Source: Myxococcales bacterium (GTDB taxonomy: Bacteria; Myxococcota_A; Bradymonadia; Bradymonadales; Bradymonadaceae). From it: a stretch of DNA of 9,739 nucleotides. Each line of letters begins with the position of its first letter. The stretch's first letter is position 1. Shown here piece by piece: positions 1-6,127 of the stretch. The translations under genes were made by a program, and so were the position numbers. The notes below the pieces were generated by a model. It did not search any database and had not been told where the DNA came from. It worked only from the letters and a program-made list of their open reading frames with translations. Where the stretch lies: the NCBI GenBank assembly GCA_007120915.1, contig SKMT01000024.1, forward strand, positions 1-9,739, in the 5' to 3' direction.

Positions 1-155
1 ATCACCTTCACGATCGCGTGGCGTCGGCTGACGGTGCTGGAGCTGAGCACGATGTCGTTGTCCTGGCTACGCCCCAGCGACACCTCCATCACCGGCTGTT
101 CGAGAGGGAAGAAGTACTCCTGGCCCCGCTTATCCAGCACTCGGATCTGCTTCAT
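1..155 (-). CDS. FHA-domain protein, N-terminal fragment cut by window edge
   Basis: The first 51 codons of a minus-strand gene are present; the rest lies outside the window. The translation begins MKQIRVLDKRGQEY and contains LGRSQDNDIVLSSSTVSRRHA (residues about 27-47). This is the hallmark of a forkhead-associated domain: GR...NDI on one loop and the phosphothreonine-contacting S-x-x-H motif (here VSRRHA). FHA domains bind phosphothreonine peptides. The ATG is supported by GAAGG (163-167) 7 nt upstream. The gene starts 19 bp after the cpaC stop, so it is probably in the same transcript. In Tad pilus loci the gene after the secretin is often TadZ/CpaE or the CpaF ATPase. An FHA-CpaF fusion or a stand-alone FHA regulator would both fit, but the visible part cannot separate them. 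The FHA call is firm; the full-length identity is not. Confidence 0.85.
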   Translation of the reverse strand, partial: MKQIRVLDKRGQEYFFPLEQPVMEVSLGRSQDNDIVLSSSTVSRRHAIVKV

Positions 156-174
156 GGTGCTGCCTTCAACTCAG

Positions 175-1548
175 TCAATCGTCGAGCTCCGCGTCTTCCA
201 GCTTCGGAAGGGCTTCGGCATCGGCGCCGGAATCCATCAACCCCTGAAATACCCCCTGGACCATCGTGCGATGATGGTCCGTTCCCGGCTCATAGACCCG
301 GGGAGTGATGAACAGCGCGTTGTTCAACTCCTCGCTGAAGTGTGTCCGGCTCTTGAACAACCATCCCAGAATCGGGATGTCCTTCAGAAGCCAGAACCCC
401 TGCTCGGTGGTTTGATTATCCATACTCTCCTGGGCACTGATCAAGACCGATTGGCCCTCCTGCATGTTCACCGTGCTCTGAACCTCGGTGCCCCTCAGCC
501 CCGGCATATCCCCGATACCCAGCGCGAAATCTACCTCGTCGTAGGAGACGTCGATCTCGAGTTTGACGTGGTTTTCGAAGTCCATGATGGGAAGAATGTT
601 CACCTGCAACCCGAAGGGGATCTGCTCGATGCCCACCTCCTGGACACCACTGACTTCAAACAGAAGCGTGCCTCCTGACACGTACTCCGTCTCCGTGCCC
701 GCCTCCGTGACCAGCGTGCCCTGCTGGATGGTCTTGACCATGCCCTGCTCCACCAGAAAATCGAGCGCAAAGTTCAGATTACCCACCAGCGACGAGTAGG
801 TGGTCAGCCCGTCACCACCGGTCAACGCCATCGGCCTCGGCGGCTCCGAACCCTCTCCCGGCAGCACCCCCGGCGACAGCTCACCCTCTTCGTAATACAG
901 GGGTACATCCCCGGTTCCCCCCGTGTAGTTGCCCCCGATAAACTGGTTCCACCTCACCCCCAGATCATCCTCCTGGGTGGCCGCAAGCTGGATGAAGTAC
1001 ACGTCCATCGCCACCATCCGCGCCCCCTCCACAAACGCTTCTCGATAGGTCGCGAAGTTCAGCACCTGGTCGGGATACAACTCGGTGAGTCGATCGATTT
1101 TTTTCTGGAACACTTCGCTGGAGACCTCGCCCTCGATGAGCACCCGCCCGTTGACCACCCGGATATCTACTCCGGCGCCCTCACCGAGCACGTCGCGCAC
1201 CTCTTCGGCGAGCGAAGTTGGGTTCACACCGACGACCCGTACCAGAATGGTACGCTGTTCGTCGCCGCGCCCCGAGAAGATATTGACCGTCGAGATCCCG
1301 GGGCTGCGCCCGGTGACAAACAGATGACGCCCGTCGTCGCTGGTCTGAGGATCAGCAACGGAGTCATCACCGGCAGCGACGCGTGTCACCCCGCTGGCAT
1401 CAAACGTCAGTGTCTCACCGACGGCGATGGTAAACTCATGGTCTGGGTCTGTAGGAGCATCCTGGGCGCTCACTGCCGCCGACCACATCAACACCACTGT
1501 TGCCGCGATCACTCCGAGAAACGTCTTTGGGCTGACAAGCCGTCTCAT
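175..1548 (-). CDS. cpaC: Tad/Flp pilus secretin CpaC (RcpA)
   Basis: Outer-membrane secretin of the Tad/Flp pilus machine, forming the ring through which the pilus leaves the cell. I chose the ATG at 1548 (457 aa). It is preceded by AAGGAG (spacer 4) and opens directly into a signal peptide (MRRLVSPKTF, hydrophobic core, VSA-Q near residue 28). The in-frame extension to 1707 has no signal-like start. Domains in order: pilus assembly N-terminal domain (about 36-107); a BON-like domain (about 111-170, VRVVNGRVLIEGEV type); and a secretin core (about 175-420). The core contains GTLVTEAG..T.YVSGG (278-293) and the secretin signature LLKDIPILGWLFKS (387-400), followed by LNNALFITPRVYEP. About 40 acidic C-terminal residues follow. 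Upstream lies cpaB, separated by a terminator. The FHA gene follows at 19 bp. Family confidence is high; the exact start is likely but not proven. Confidence 0.93.
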   Translation of the reverse strand: MRRLVSPKTFLGVIAATVVLMWSAAVSAQDAPTDPDHEFTIAVGETLTFDASGVTRVAAGDDSVADPQTSDDGRHLFVTGRSPGISTVNIFSGRGDEQRTILVRVVGVNPTSLAEEVRDVLGEGAGVDIRVVNGRVLIEGEVSSEVFQKKIDRLTELYPDQVLNFATYREAFVEGARMVAMDVYFIQLAATQEDDLGVRWNQFIGGNYTGGTGDVPLYYEEGELSPGVLPGEGSEPPRPMALTGGDGLTTYSSLVGNLNFALDFLVEQGMVKTIQQGTLVTEAGTETEYVSGGTLLFEVSGVQEVGIEQIPFGLQVNILPIMDFENHVKLEIDVSYDEVDFALGIGDMPGLRGTEVQSTVNMQEGQSVLISAQESMDNQTTEQGFWLLKDIPILGWLFKSRTHFSEELNNALFITPRVYEPGTDHHRTMVQGVFQGLMDSGADAEALPKLEDAELDD

Positions 1549-1714
1549 ACCGCTCCTTGTACTGCTGATGCCATCCATCACTGCTGTCTGGCGTCCCGTT
1601 GCCATGACACCTGGTTGGTCGACGCCACAATACCGCTCGACTACGGGGCCAGTTTCATACGTCCCCGCCCAAAACGCAACCTCCCCGCCCGCGCGTGGAC
1701 GGCTCATCGCTTCA
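1549..1714 (-). other. Leader region of cpaC, between terminator and start
   Basis: This 166-nt stretch lies between the intrinsic terminator and the cpaC start. A reading frame runs in phase through it to an ATG at 1707, but the peptide has no domain-like features, and the start at 1548 has the better ribosome site and the signal peptide. I therefore read it as non-coding 5' leader and promoter space. I saw no convincing -35/-10 pair or sigma-54 site by eye. If the upstream terminator is efficient, a promoter must lie here. Confidence 0.4.
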
Positions 1715-1748
1715 ATACAAAAACGGCCCCCGAACTGTTGGGGGCCGT
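1715..1748 (-). terminator. Intrinsic terminator between cpaB and cpaC
   Basis: On the minus strand ACGGCCCCC, an 8-nt loop AACAGTTC and GGGGGCCGT form a perfect 9-bp GC-rich stem. It runs straight into a T-tract (TTTTTGTATT, counting the last stem base). It begins about 39 nt after the cpaB stop. Stem, loop and U-tract are all canonical for a rho-independent terminator read in the cpaB direction. On the plus strand no comparable T-tract follows, so it works one way. Confidence 0.85.
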
Positions 1749-1787
1749 CTCCGGTGATTCCATTGCGCCTCTGTTACGCCGCCGGAT

Positions 1788-2657
1788 TCAGCGGATAATC
1801 TCGATATCCTGGACACAATCTCCAGCGGCGTTGCGCCGCTGGTTCGGCGGGCACGGCGGCGGGCCCTCGTCTACACGCTCTTTGCGCTCCCGGTTGATCA
1901 CGTCCAGCTCCTCGAGCACCTCTCGGAGTGTACGACGGTTCACCGGCACCTGCTCCATGTCCTCGCGGTTTCTCAACAGAAGGTTCAGCTCTCCGCGGGT
2001 CTGGGCGATGACCATCAGCTCCGATTCATCGGGGGTCAGCGACAGGGTCACGTTGCCGTAGGAGCCACTTGCCTGACCGTCCCGTCCGGCGAACTCGTCG
2101 CCCACCGCAAGCAGGGTGACGTTTTGCAGCAGGCTCATCGTCACGTAGCCCTGACCGCCGGCACCGGCCTCCGGCACCAGCTCATCTTCATCCTGCACCG
2201 GGAATGTGCCCAGAATGTCGACCCGATCTCCGGGGCGAAGCATCCCACCGACGCCACTGATCGCATCCACCGACACCGTCATCGCCCGCTCCCCGGAGGG
2301 AACCCGTGCCGACAGCGTAGTGGCTCGCTCGTCGCTGACCGCAAAGTCGCTGCTCAAAATCATCGAGTCCGCATCGATGCGCTCTGCGACCGGCTGGCCC
2401 AGATAGATCTCGATGTCGTCACGCATGATGGGATTGGCCGGCAAAAAGTCCTTGGGCACACTCTCAGTGGTCACGTGCTCCTGTTCCAGCGGCTCTCCGG
2501 CGGGAATGTCCATCGCTGCTACGGCGACTTCGGCGGTGTAGTCCTCACCGACATAGCGCTCCACCTCCTCTTCTCGCTCCTGGACGTACATATACATCAG
2601 TGCGGCGGCGAACGCGCCAACCACCAGCGCTGCGATCAGAAGTTTTTTCCTAGCCAT
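1788..2657 (-). CDS. cpaB: Tad/Flp pilus assembly protein CpaB (RcpC)
   Basis: Periplasmic Tad pilus assembly protein anchored in the inner membrane, thought to work with the CpaC secretin. It has 289 residues, typical for the family. An N-terminal membrane anchor (about 5-25) is followed by an acidic linker, then a SAF domain (about 43-106; VAVAAMDIPAGEPLEQEHV, and LGQPVAERIDADSMIL). The RcpC/CpaB domain (about 115-235) contains the family hallmark SGVGGMLRPGDRVDIL (134-149) and the strand VTLSLTPDESELMVIAQ. The tail after residue 264 is Pro-rich and carries two cysteines (C269, C281) in CPPNQRRNAAGDC, which I do not recognise as a standard part of CpaB. The ATG has AAGGAG 9 nt upstream. A terminator follows 39 nt after the stop. 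It is the first visible Tad gene here, 102 bp from the unrelated dehydrogenase gene. Confidence 0.93.
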   Translation of the reverse strand: MARKKLLIAALVVGAFAAALMYMYVQEREEEVERYVGEDYTAEVAVAAMDIPAGEPLEQEHVTTESVPKDFLPANPIMRDDIEIYLGQPVAERIDADSMILSSDFAVSDERATTLSARVPSGERAMTVSVDAISGVGGMLRPGDRVDILGTFPVQDEDELVPEAGAGGQGYVTMSLLQNVTLLAVGDEFAGRDGQASGSYGNVTLSLTPDESELMVIAQTRGELNLLLRNREDMEQVPVNRRTLREVLEELDVINRERKERVDEGPPPCPPNQRRNAAGDCVQDIEIIR

Positions 2658-2690
2658 CCCGGTTTTCTCCTTAGCCGAAAGTCGACCGCC

Positions 2691-2719
2691 TTTATCCAGT
2701 CATTGCCAGCACGACACAA
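2691..2719 (-). promoter_or_regulatory. Candidate sigma-70 type promoter for cpaB
   Basis: In the 102-bp gap before cpaB, on the minus strand, TTGTGT (2714-2719) and GATAAA (2691-2696) are separated by exactly 17 nt. They lie about 35-60 nt upstream of the cpaB ATG. The -35 matches the consensus at 3 of 6 positions and the -10 at 4 of 6, so it is a modest match. The region is AT-richer than its surroundings (a run of seven A/T at 2733-2739). The call rests on spacing and position only. Confidence 0.3.
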
Positions 2720-2759
2720 CTTTAACAGAGCAGTTTTTTTCGGTCCAGCACATCTGAGT

Positions 2760-3782
2760 TCATCCCCAGCTCAGATACCCAACCCGCACCATCCAGTCGA
2801 GCGTCTGTTGCACCGTCGCCCCCAGCGAACGGGGCTGAAACTGCAACTCTCCCACTGCCCGATCGGCGGACACCGCCCCCACCTGAAGCGCCAGTTGCGC
2901 CCCCCCGCCCGGTGCCCGCTCGACGGCTATCTGGTCGATGATCCGCCCCGCACAGCGGCTGACCCGCTCCAGCCTGCGCGCATCGATACGCCTGTCTGGC
3001 AGGGGTACCTGCGCGGCGGCGCCGAATTGCTCGAACAACTCAGACAGTTCGATGTTCGTTCCCCCCACAAGATAGCGCCGTCCTCGCCGGCCCCGCTCAA
3101 GCGCAGAGACCACGGAGGAGGCCACATCGCGTGCATCCACCGCGTTGACCATCGTTCCCTGTGGCACCGCCGGCAACATCCCCCGCACCAACGCCCGAAT
3201 CCAGCGCCCTCTCGCCAGATGTACATCCCCGGGGCCCAGCACCAGCGTCGGCAACACCACCACCACGTCCATCGACGCGGCGACGTAGCGATACACCTCC
3301 GCCTCCATGGCCGCCTTCGTCTCGAAGTACGGATCATCGACGGTCCCCGGCACATAGCGGGTCGTCTCGTCGACCGGCTCCGCCCCCTGGTGTTCTGCCG
3401 ATGAAGCCCCCGGGTGTTCGACCGCCGTGCACGCCGAGGAGACATAGACCAGGCGCGCCACCTGTTCGCTGCGGCTCGCCTCCAGCACGGCCCGCAACTC
3501 GGCGACGCCCTTGCGCCGCGCCTGCCCCACCGCCGTGCCCACCGCCGGATCGTAGCCTCCGCAGTAGATCACCGCCGGTGCACCGCGCACCAGTTGTTGC
3601 AGCGACGACCGCCGTCCCGGTTCAACGGACGCGAACGTGGCGTCCACATCGGTGAGGTGCCACCGCGGATCGTCCCGCTCAACCCCTCCACGAACGTCGA
3701 ATCCCCGATCGGCGAGGATGCGCACCACATGGGCGCCGACGTGGCTGGAGGCTCCAACCACCGCTACGGTGGGTCCGTTCAT
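2760..3782 (-). CDS. Extended short-chain dehydrogenase/epimerase (NAD(P)-binding)
   Basis: A 340-residue Rossmann-fold oxidoreductase of the extended SDR class (dihydroflavonol reductase / epimerase-like). The nucleotide-binding start VAVVGASSHVG (6-16) is in place, though the middle glycine of the usual GxxGxxG is serine. Other landmarks: the strand LVYVSSACT with the catalytic serine at 115/116, the catalytic Y-x-x-x-K pair at Y152/K156 (PYFETKAAME), VLPTLVLGPGD (176-186) and VDARDVA (215-221), all at the spacing expected for extended SDRs. The substrate cannot be told. The ATG at 3782 is the only sensible start; a G-rich stretch (GGGGGTGG) 4 nt upstream may serve as ribosome site. The gene is divergent from the HD-domain gene (108 bp apart) and 102 bp upstream of cpaB. 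A role in pilus function is not indicated. Confidence 0.85.
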   Translation of the reverse strand: MNGPTVAVVGASSHVGAHVVRILADRGFDVRGGVERDDPRWHLTDVDATFASVEPGRRSSLQQLVRGAPAVIYCGGYDPAVGTAVGQARRKGVAELRAVLEASRSEQVARLVYVSSACTAVEHPGASSAEHQGAEPVDETTRYVPGTVDDPYFETKAAMEAEVYRYVAASMDVVVVLPTLVLGPGDVHLARGRWIRALVRGMLPAVPQGTMVNAVDARDVASSVVSALERGRRGRRYLVGGTNIELSELFEQFGAAAQVPLPDRRIDARRLERVSRCAGRIIDQIAVERAPGGGAQLALQVGAVSADRAVGELQFQPRSLGATVQQTLDWMVRVGYLSWG

Positions 3783-3890
3783 CGCGCCACCCCCGGCCGG
3801 TGTGATACAACCGCAGCGAGGCCGCCCCGGCCGCCCGGGTTACCATCGGGCACCATCATCCATTCCCCCTGCTCGCAACGATGATCCGTC

Positions 3891-4487
3891 ATGAGTGATT
3901 GCCATCGACAAGACTGTCACAGCTTGCTTCGATTGCTCAGCCGTGCCCAACGACTGGAGGCGTTTCCACGCACCGGCTGGCAGGTCTGTGGGGTTCAACA
4001 CCCTGAATCGGTTGCTGCCCACAGCTACGGAGTTGCCCTGGTGGCGATGTGGCTGGGCGACCACATGGACCGAGATGTCGACACCGCCCGGCTGCTTCGA
4101 ATTGCGCTGGTGCACGACTTCACGGAGGCGATGCTCACGGACTTGCCCCGCCCGGTCAAGCAACTGCTCGGCGACGACGCCGTCGGCGGCGCCGAAGATC
4201 GCGCCGCCGAACATCTGTTCGACCCCGAACTGCCACAGTGGCACAACGCCCACCGCGCCTACCGCGAAGCCTCCACGCTGGAGGCCCGACTCGTCAAAGC
4301 CGCCGACCGTATTCAGATGCTCGCCAAGGCCCTCCAATACCGCGCCGAACAGCGCGGGCGTGTGGACCGGTTCTTTGAAGACCGCGACAAATACGACGAC
4401 TACGGCATCGAACTGGTCGCCCACATCTACGATCTGCTCTTCGAGATGCACGCCAACGACGAATGGTTCGAACCGGGCTATGAGTAA
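3891..4487 (+). CDS. HD-domain protein, YfbR/HDDC2-like 5'-deoxynucleotidase
   Basis: A 198-residue cytosolic metal-dependent phosphohydrolase of the HD superfamily. It most resembles YfbR/HDDC2 proteins, which remove phosphate from deoxynucleoside 5'-monophosphates. Metal-site residues are visible in order: H44 in PESVAAHSYGVA, the H75-D76 doublet in LVHDFTEA with E79, and D139 in VKAADRIQ. The N-terminal part (RLEAFPRTGW...CGVQHPESVAAHS) matches the arrangement RxxRW...E(N/S)VAEHS known from YfbR. The length is usual for the family. No good Shine-Dalgarno precedes the ATG at 3891, so the start could be slightly off, but the family N-terminus is complete from here. It is monocistronic, followed by a strong hairpin and the heptamer array. 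The exact nucleotide substrate is inferred from family only. Confidence 0.85.
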   Translation: MSDCHRQDCHSLLRLLSRAQRLEAFPRTGWQVCGVQHPESVAAHSYGVALVAMWLGDHMDRDVDTARLLRIALVHDFTEAMLTDLPRPVKQLLGDDAVGGAEDRAAEHLFDPELPQWHNAHRAYREASTLEARLVKAADRIQMLAKALQYRAEQRGRVDRFFEDRDKYDDYGIELVAHIYDLLFEMHANDEWFEPGYE

Positions 4488-4501
4488 CCCGATCCTCCGG
4501 T

Positions 4502-4559
4502 GGGTACTCGCACCTCCGTACCCGGGGCAGCCTGAACAACGGCTGGCCCCGGGCTACGG
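4502..4559 (+). other. GC-rich stem-loop(s) after the HD-domain gene
   Basis: Main hairpin at 4516-4559: CCGTA-CCCGGGGC-AGCC, loop TGAACAAC, GGCT-GCCCCGGG-TACGG. This gives 17 pairs with two single-base bulges (4545, 4554). An alternative smaller hairpin pairs GGGTAC (4502-4507) with GTACCC (4518-4523), and the two exclude each other. It starts 14-28 nt after the HD stop. There is no T-tract, so it may block 3' decay or assist termination rather than being a classical terminator. Confidence 0.5.
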
Positions 4560-4585
4560 GTCGAGCACTGAACCTCCACGGGTCA

Positions 4586-4736
4586 CCCAGAGCCCAGAGC
4601 CCAGCGCCCAGCACCCAGCGCCCAGAGCCCAGCGCCCAGAGCCCAGAGCCCAGCGCCCAGAGCCCAGCACCCAGCACCCAGCGCCCAGAGCCCAGCACCC
4701 AGAGCCCAGCGCCCAGCACCCAGAGCCCAGCGCCCA
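4586..4736. repeat. Heptanucleotide tandem repeat array, 21 units of CCCAG(A/C)(G/A)
   Basis: Twenty-one uninterrupted 7-bp units plus a final CCCA. There are nine CCCAGAG, seven CCCAGCG and five CCCAGCA; the fourth possible unit, CCCAGAA, never appears. The array is non-coding: a 7-nt period breaks any reading frame, and all frames stay open simply because the units cannot make stop codons. The complementary strand has 22 GGG runs separated by exactly 4 nt, which fits the G3-N4-G3 rule for G-quadruplexes many times over. Heptamer tandem repeats are known from cyanobacteria and other bacteria and expand by slippage or recombination. Here it sits between the HD-domain gene and hppD, with nothing else recognisable from 4560 to 4740. 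Confidence 0.95.
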
Positions 4737-4743
4737 TTAAGCC

Positions 4744-4772
4744 TTTACACCTCACAGACATTTCGCTATCCG
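4744..4772 (+). promoter_or_regulatory. Weak promoter candidate upstream of hppD
   Basis: TTTACA (4744-4749, 5 of 6 to the -35 consensus) and TATCCG (4767-4772, 3 of 6 to the -10) are 17 nt apart. They start 7 bp after the heptamer array and lie about 115-145 nt before the hppD ATG. The -10 is poor. It is listed because the -35 and spacing are good and hppD needs a promoter in this 147-bp gap. Confidence 0.22.
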
Positions 4773-4826
4773 AACGGGCGGTAAGTATCACGTACAACAA
4801 CACGACCCTTCATCCGAGTCATTCGC

Positions 4827-4847
4827 CTGTTCGCCATCAGCGAACGG
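4827..4847. repeat. Inverted repeat in the hppD upstream region
   Basis: GTTCGC (4829-4834), a 5-nt loop CATCA and GCGAAC (4840-4845) form a perfect 6-bp inverted repeat. It extends to 8 bp if one G-T pair is allowed. It ends about 40 nt before the hppD ATG, which fits an operator for a regulator of tyrosine catabolism or a 5' leader hairpin. No partner protein is identifiable in the window. Confidence 0.4.
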
Positions 4848-4887
4848 TGCGGATTTCGGATGTCATTTCAGCATCGGGAGGCGACAC

Positions 4888-6051
4888 ATGGCTGACATCG
4901 AGAACCTGGGCATCAAAGGCTACGACGGACTGCGATTCGTAACGCTGGATCTGAACCGCAGCCGCAACTTTTACATCGAAAAGCTCGACTTCGCGCTCAC
5001 CGCTCGCTCCACCTCCGAATGGGAAGAGCGCACCGGCGACCGCGCCGAAGTCTTCGAGGCCGGTGACATCCGCATCGAGATCGTCGAGCCGCAGCGCGAC
5101 GACTCCTGGGCGTCCTACCACCGTCAGTTCCACCCCGCCGGCATCGGCCAGGTCAACTTCGAGGTCGTCGACCTCGATGAGACATTCCGCCGGCTCGAAG
5201 AGCGCGAAGCCACCATCATCCACGAAATCAAGACTGTGGAAGAAGACGGCGGCACCTATCGCTACTTCAAAATCGCCAGCCCCATGGGCAACCTGAACTA
5301 CGGGTTCGTCGAACGCGACAACTACGACACCTACGCCCCCGGGTTTGAGACCGTGGACACCGGTGGAGACAACAAGTTCGGGTTCACCCACATCGACCAC
5401 CTCACCTCCAACGTACGCACCCTCAAGCCGCTTGTGGACTGGTTCCGCGATGTGCTGGGCATGGAGCAGTTCTGGGAGATCCAGTTCCACACCAGCGACA
5501 TCGACTTCGATCAGATCGACGACATCGATCCCGACAAGGTCCAGGGCTCCGGGCTGAAGTCGAAAGTGATGTGGGATCCGGAAAGCGGCATCAAGTTCGC
5601 CAACAACGAGCCGCGCCGCCCGCAGTTCTTCAACTCCCAGATCCAGAAGTACGTCGAGGATTTCAACGGCGGAGGCGTCCAGCACGCCGCGTTCGCGATG
5701 AGCGACATCGTCGGCCACACCGCCGAGATGGAGCAGCGGGGCATCAAGTTTCTGCACACCCCGCAAAACTACTACGACGCTTCACCGGCGCGGCTCGCCG
5801 AGCAGGGCGTCAGCTCTATCGACGAGGACATCGACGAACTCGCCGAGCTGGGCATTCTCGTCGACGGCCAGGACGAGAAGTATCTGCTCCAGATCTTCAT
5901 GGAAGAGGCCGCCGACTTCTACGACGAGCCCGACGCCGGTCCCTTCTTCATCGAGCTGATCCAGCGCAAAGGTGACGACGGATTCGGCGGCGGAAACTTC
6001 CGTGCGCTCTTCGAGTCCATCGAGCGCAAGCAGCAGGCCGGGCAAGGTTGA
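4888..6051 (+). CDS. hppD: 4-hydroxyphenylpyruvate dioxygenase
   Basis: Fe(II)-dependent dioxygenase converting 4-hydroxyphenylpyruvate to homogentisate in tyrosine catabolism (cytosolic). It has 387 residues, slightly longer than many bacterial forms. There are two vicinal-oxygen-chelate halves: residues about 12-142 (structural, starting GYDGLRFVTLDL) and about 165-365 (catalytic). The iron ligands are visible: H171 in FTHIDHLTSNV, H266 in GGGVQHAAFAM and E356 in PFFIELIQRKGDDGFG. The C-terminal GDDGFGGGNFRALFESIE is the lid motif that favours this enzyme over hydroxymandelate synthase. Start choice: GGGAGG (4876-4881) lies 6 nt before the ATG. It appears to be transcribed alone, flanked upstream by an inverted repeat and downstream by a strong hairpin. 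The homogentisate dioxygenase and fumarylacetoacetase partners are not in this window. A shift of the acidic DIDFDQIDDIDPD stretch (204-216) from other HPPDs is likely just lineage variation. Confidence 0.97.
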   Translation: MADIENLGIKGYDGLRFVTLDLNRSRNFYIEKLDFALTARSTSEWEERTGDRAEVFEAGDIRIEIVEPQRDDSWASYHRQFHPAGIGQVNFEVVDLDETFRRLEEREATIIHEIKTVEEDGGTYRYFKIASPMGNLNYGFVERDNYDTYAPGFETVDTGGDNKFGFTHIDHLTSNVRTLKPLVDWFRDVLGMEQFWEIQFHTSDIDFDQIDDIDPDKVQGSGLKSKVMWDPESGIKFANNEPRRPQFFNSQIQKYVEDFNGGGVQHAAFAMSDIVGHTAEMEQRGIKFLHTPQNYYDASPARLAEQGVSSIDEDIDELAELGILVDGQDEKYLLQIFMEEAADFYDEPDAGPFFIELIQRKGDDGFGGGNFRALFESIERKQQAGQG

Positions 6052-6072
6052 ACAACGGCTGAGACGTTGCTG

Positions 6073-6114
6073 AAACGACGAAACCCCCGTCTTGCGGCGG
6101 GGGTTTCGTCGTTG
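6073..6114. terminator. Long bidirectional hairpin between convergent hppD and SRAP genes
   Basis: AACGACGAAACCCCCG (6074-6089) pairs perfectly over 16 bp with CGGGGGTTTCGTCGTT (6098-6113). Two more pairs, one a G-T, close the loop to TTGC. It starts 22 nt after the hppD stop and ends 14 nt from the end of the SRAP gene, so it can serve both transcripts. The A and T tracts sit inside the stem (AAA.../...TTT), and the sequence after the stem is only moderately T-rich on either strand. This matches a shared bidirectional terminator. Confidence 0.8.
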
Positions 6115-6127
6115 TTGGTCTTTCATC

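Noticed and set aside
1549..1707. Longer start for cpaC at 1707
   Set aside because: The added 53 residues would bury the signal peptide inside the protein; the start at 1548 has AAGGAG and begins the signal peptide.
2124..3404. 426-codon plus-strand frame across cpaB and the dehydrogenase gene
   Set aside because: It spans two confident minus-strand genes and their gap; the His/Arg/Pro-rich translation is typical of a shadow frame.
3783..3890. ACCATC direct repeat (3842, 3852) and ATCATC/GATGAT inverted repeat as an operator between the divergent genes
   Set aside because: The repeats are only 6 bp and low in information; chance is a sufficient explanation.
4586..4736. Heptamer array as a CRISPR
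   Set aside because: Units are 7 bp with no spacers and no cas genes nearby.
4294..4803. 169-codon minus-strand frame through the heptamer array, encoding GLWVLGAGLWALGS-like repeats
   Set aside because: The units cannot form stop codons in any frame, so openness means nothing; the rest overlaps the HD gene antisense and there is no ribosome site.
4837..5766. 309-codon open frame antisense to hppD
   Set aside because: It is explained by codon bias of hppD; the translation is low-complexity Val/Asp/Leu-rich with no recognisable fold.
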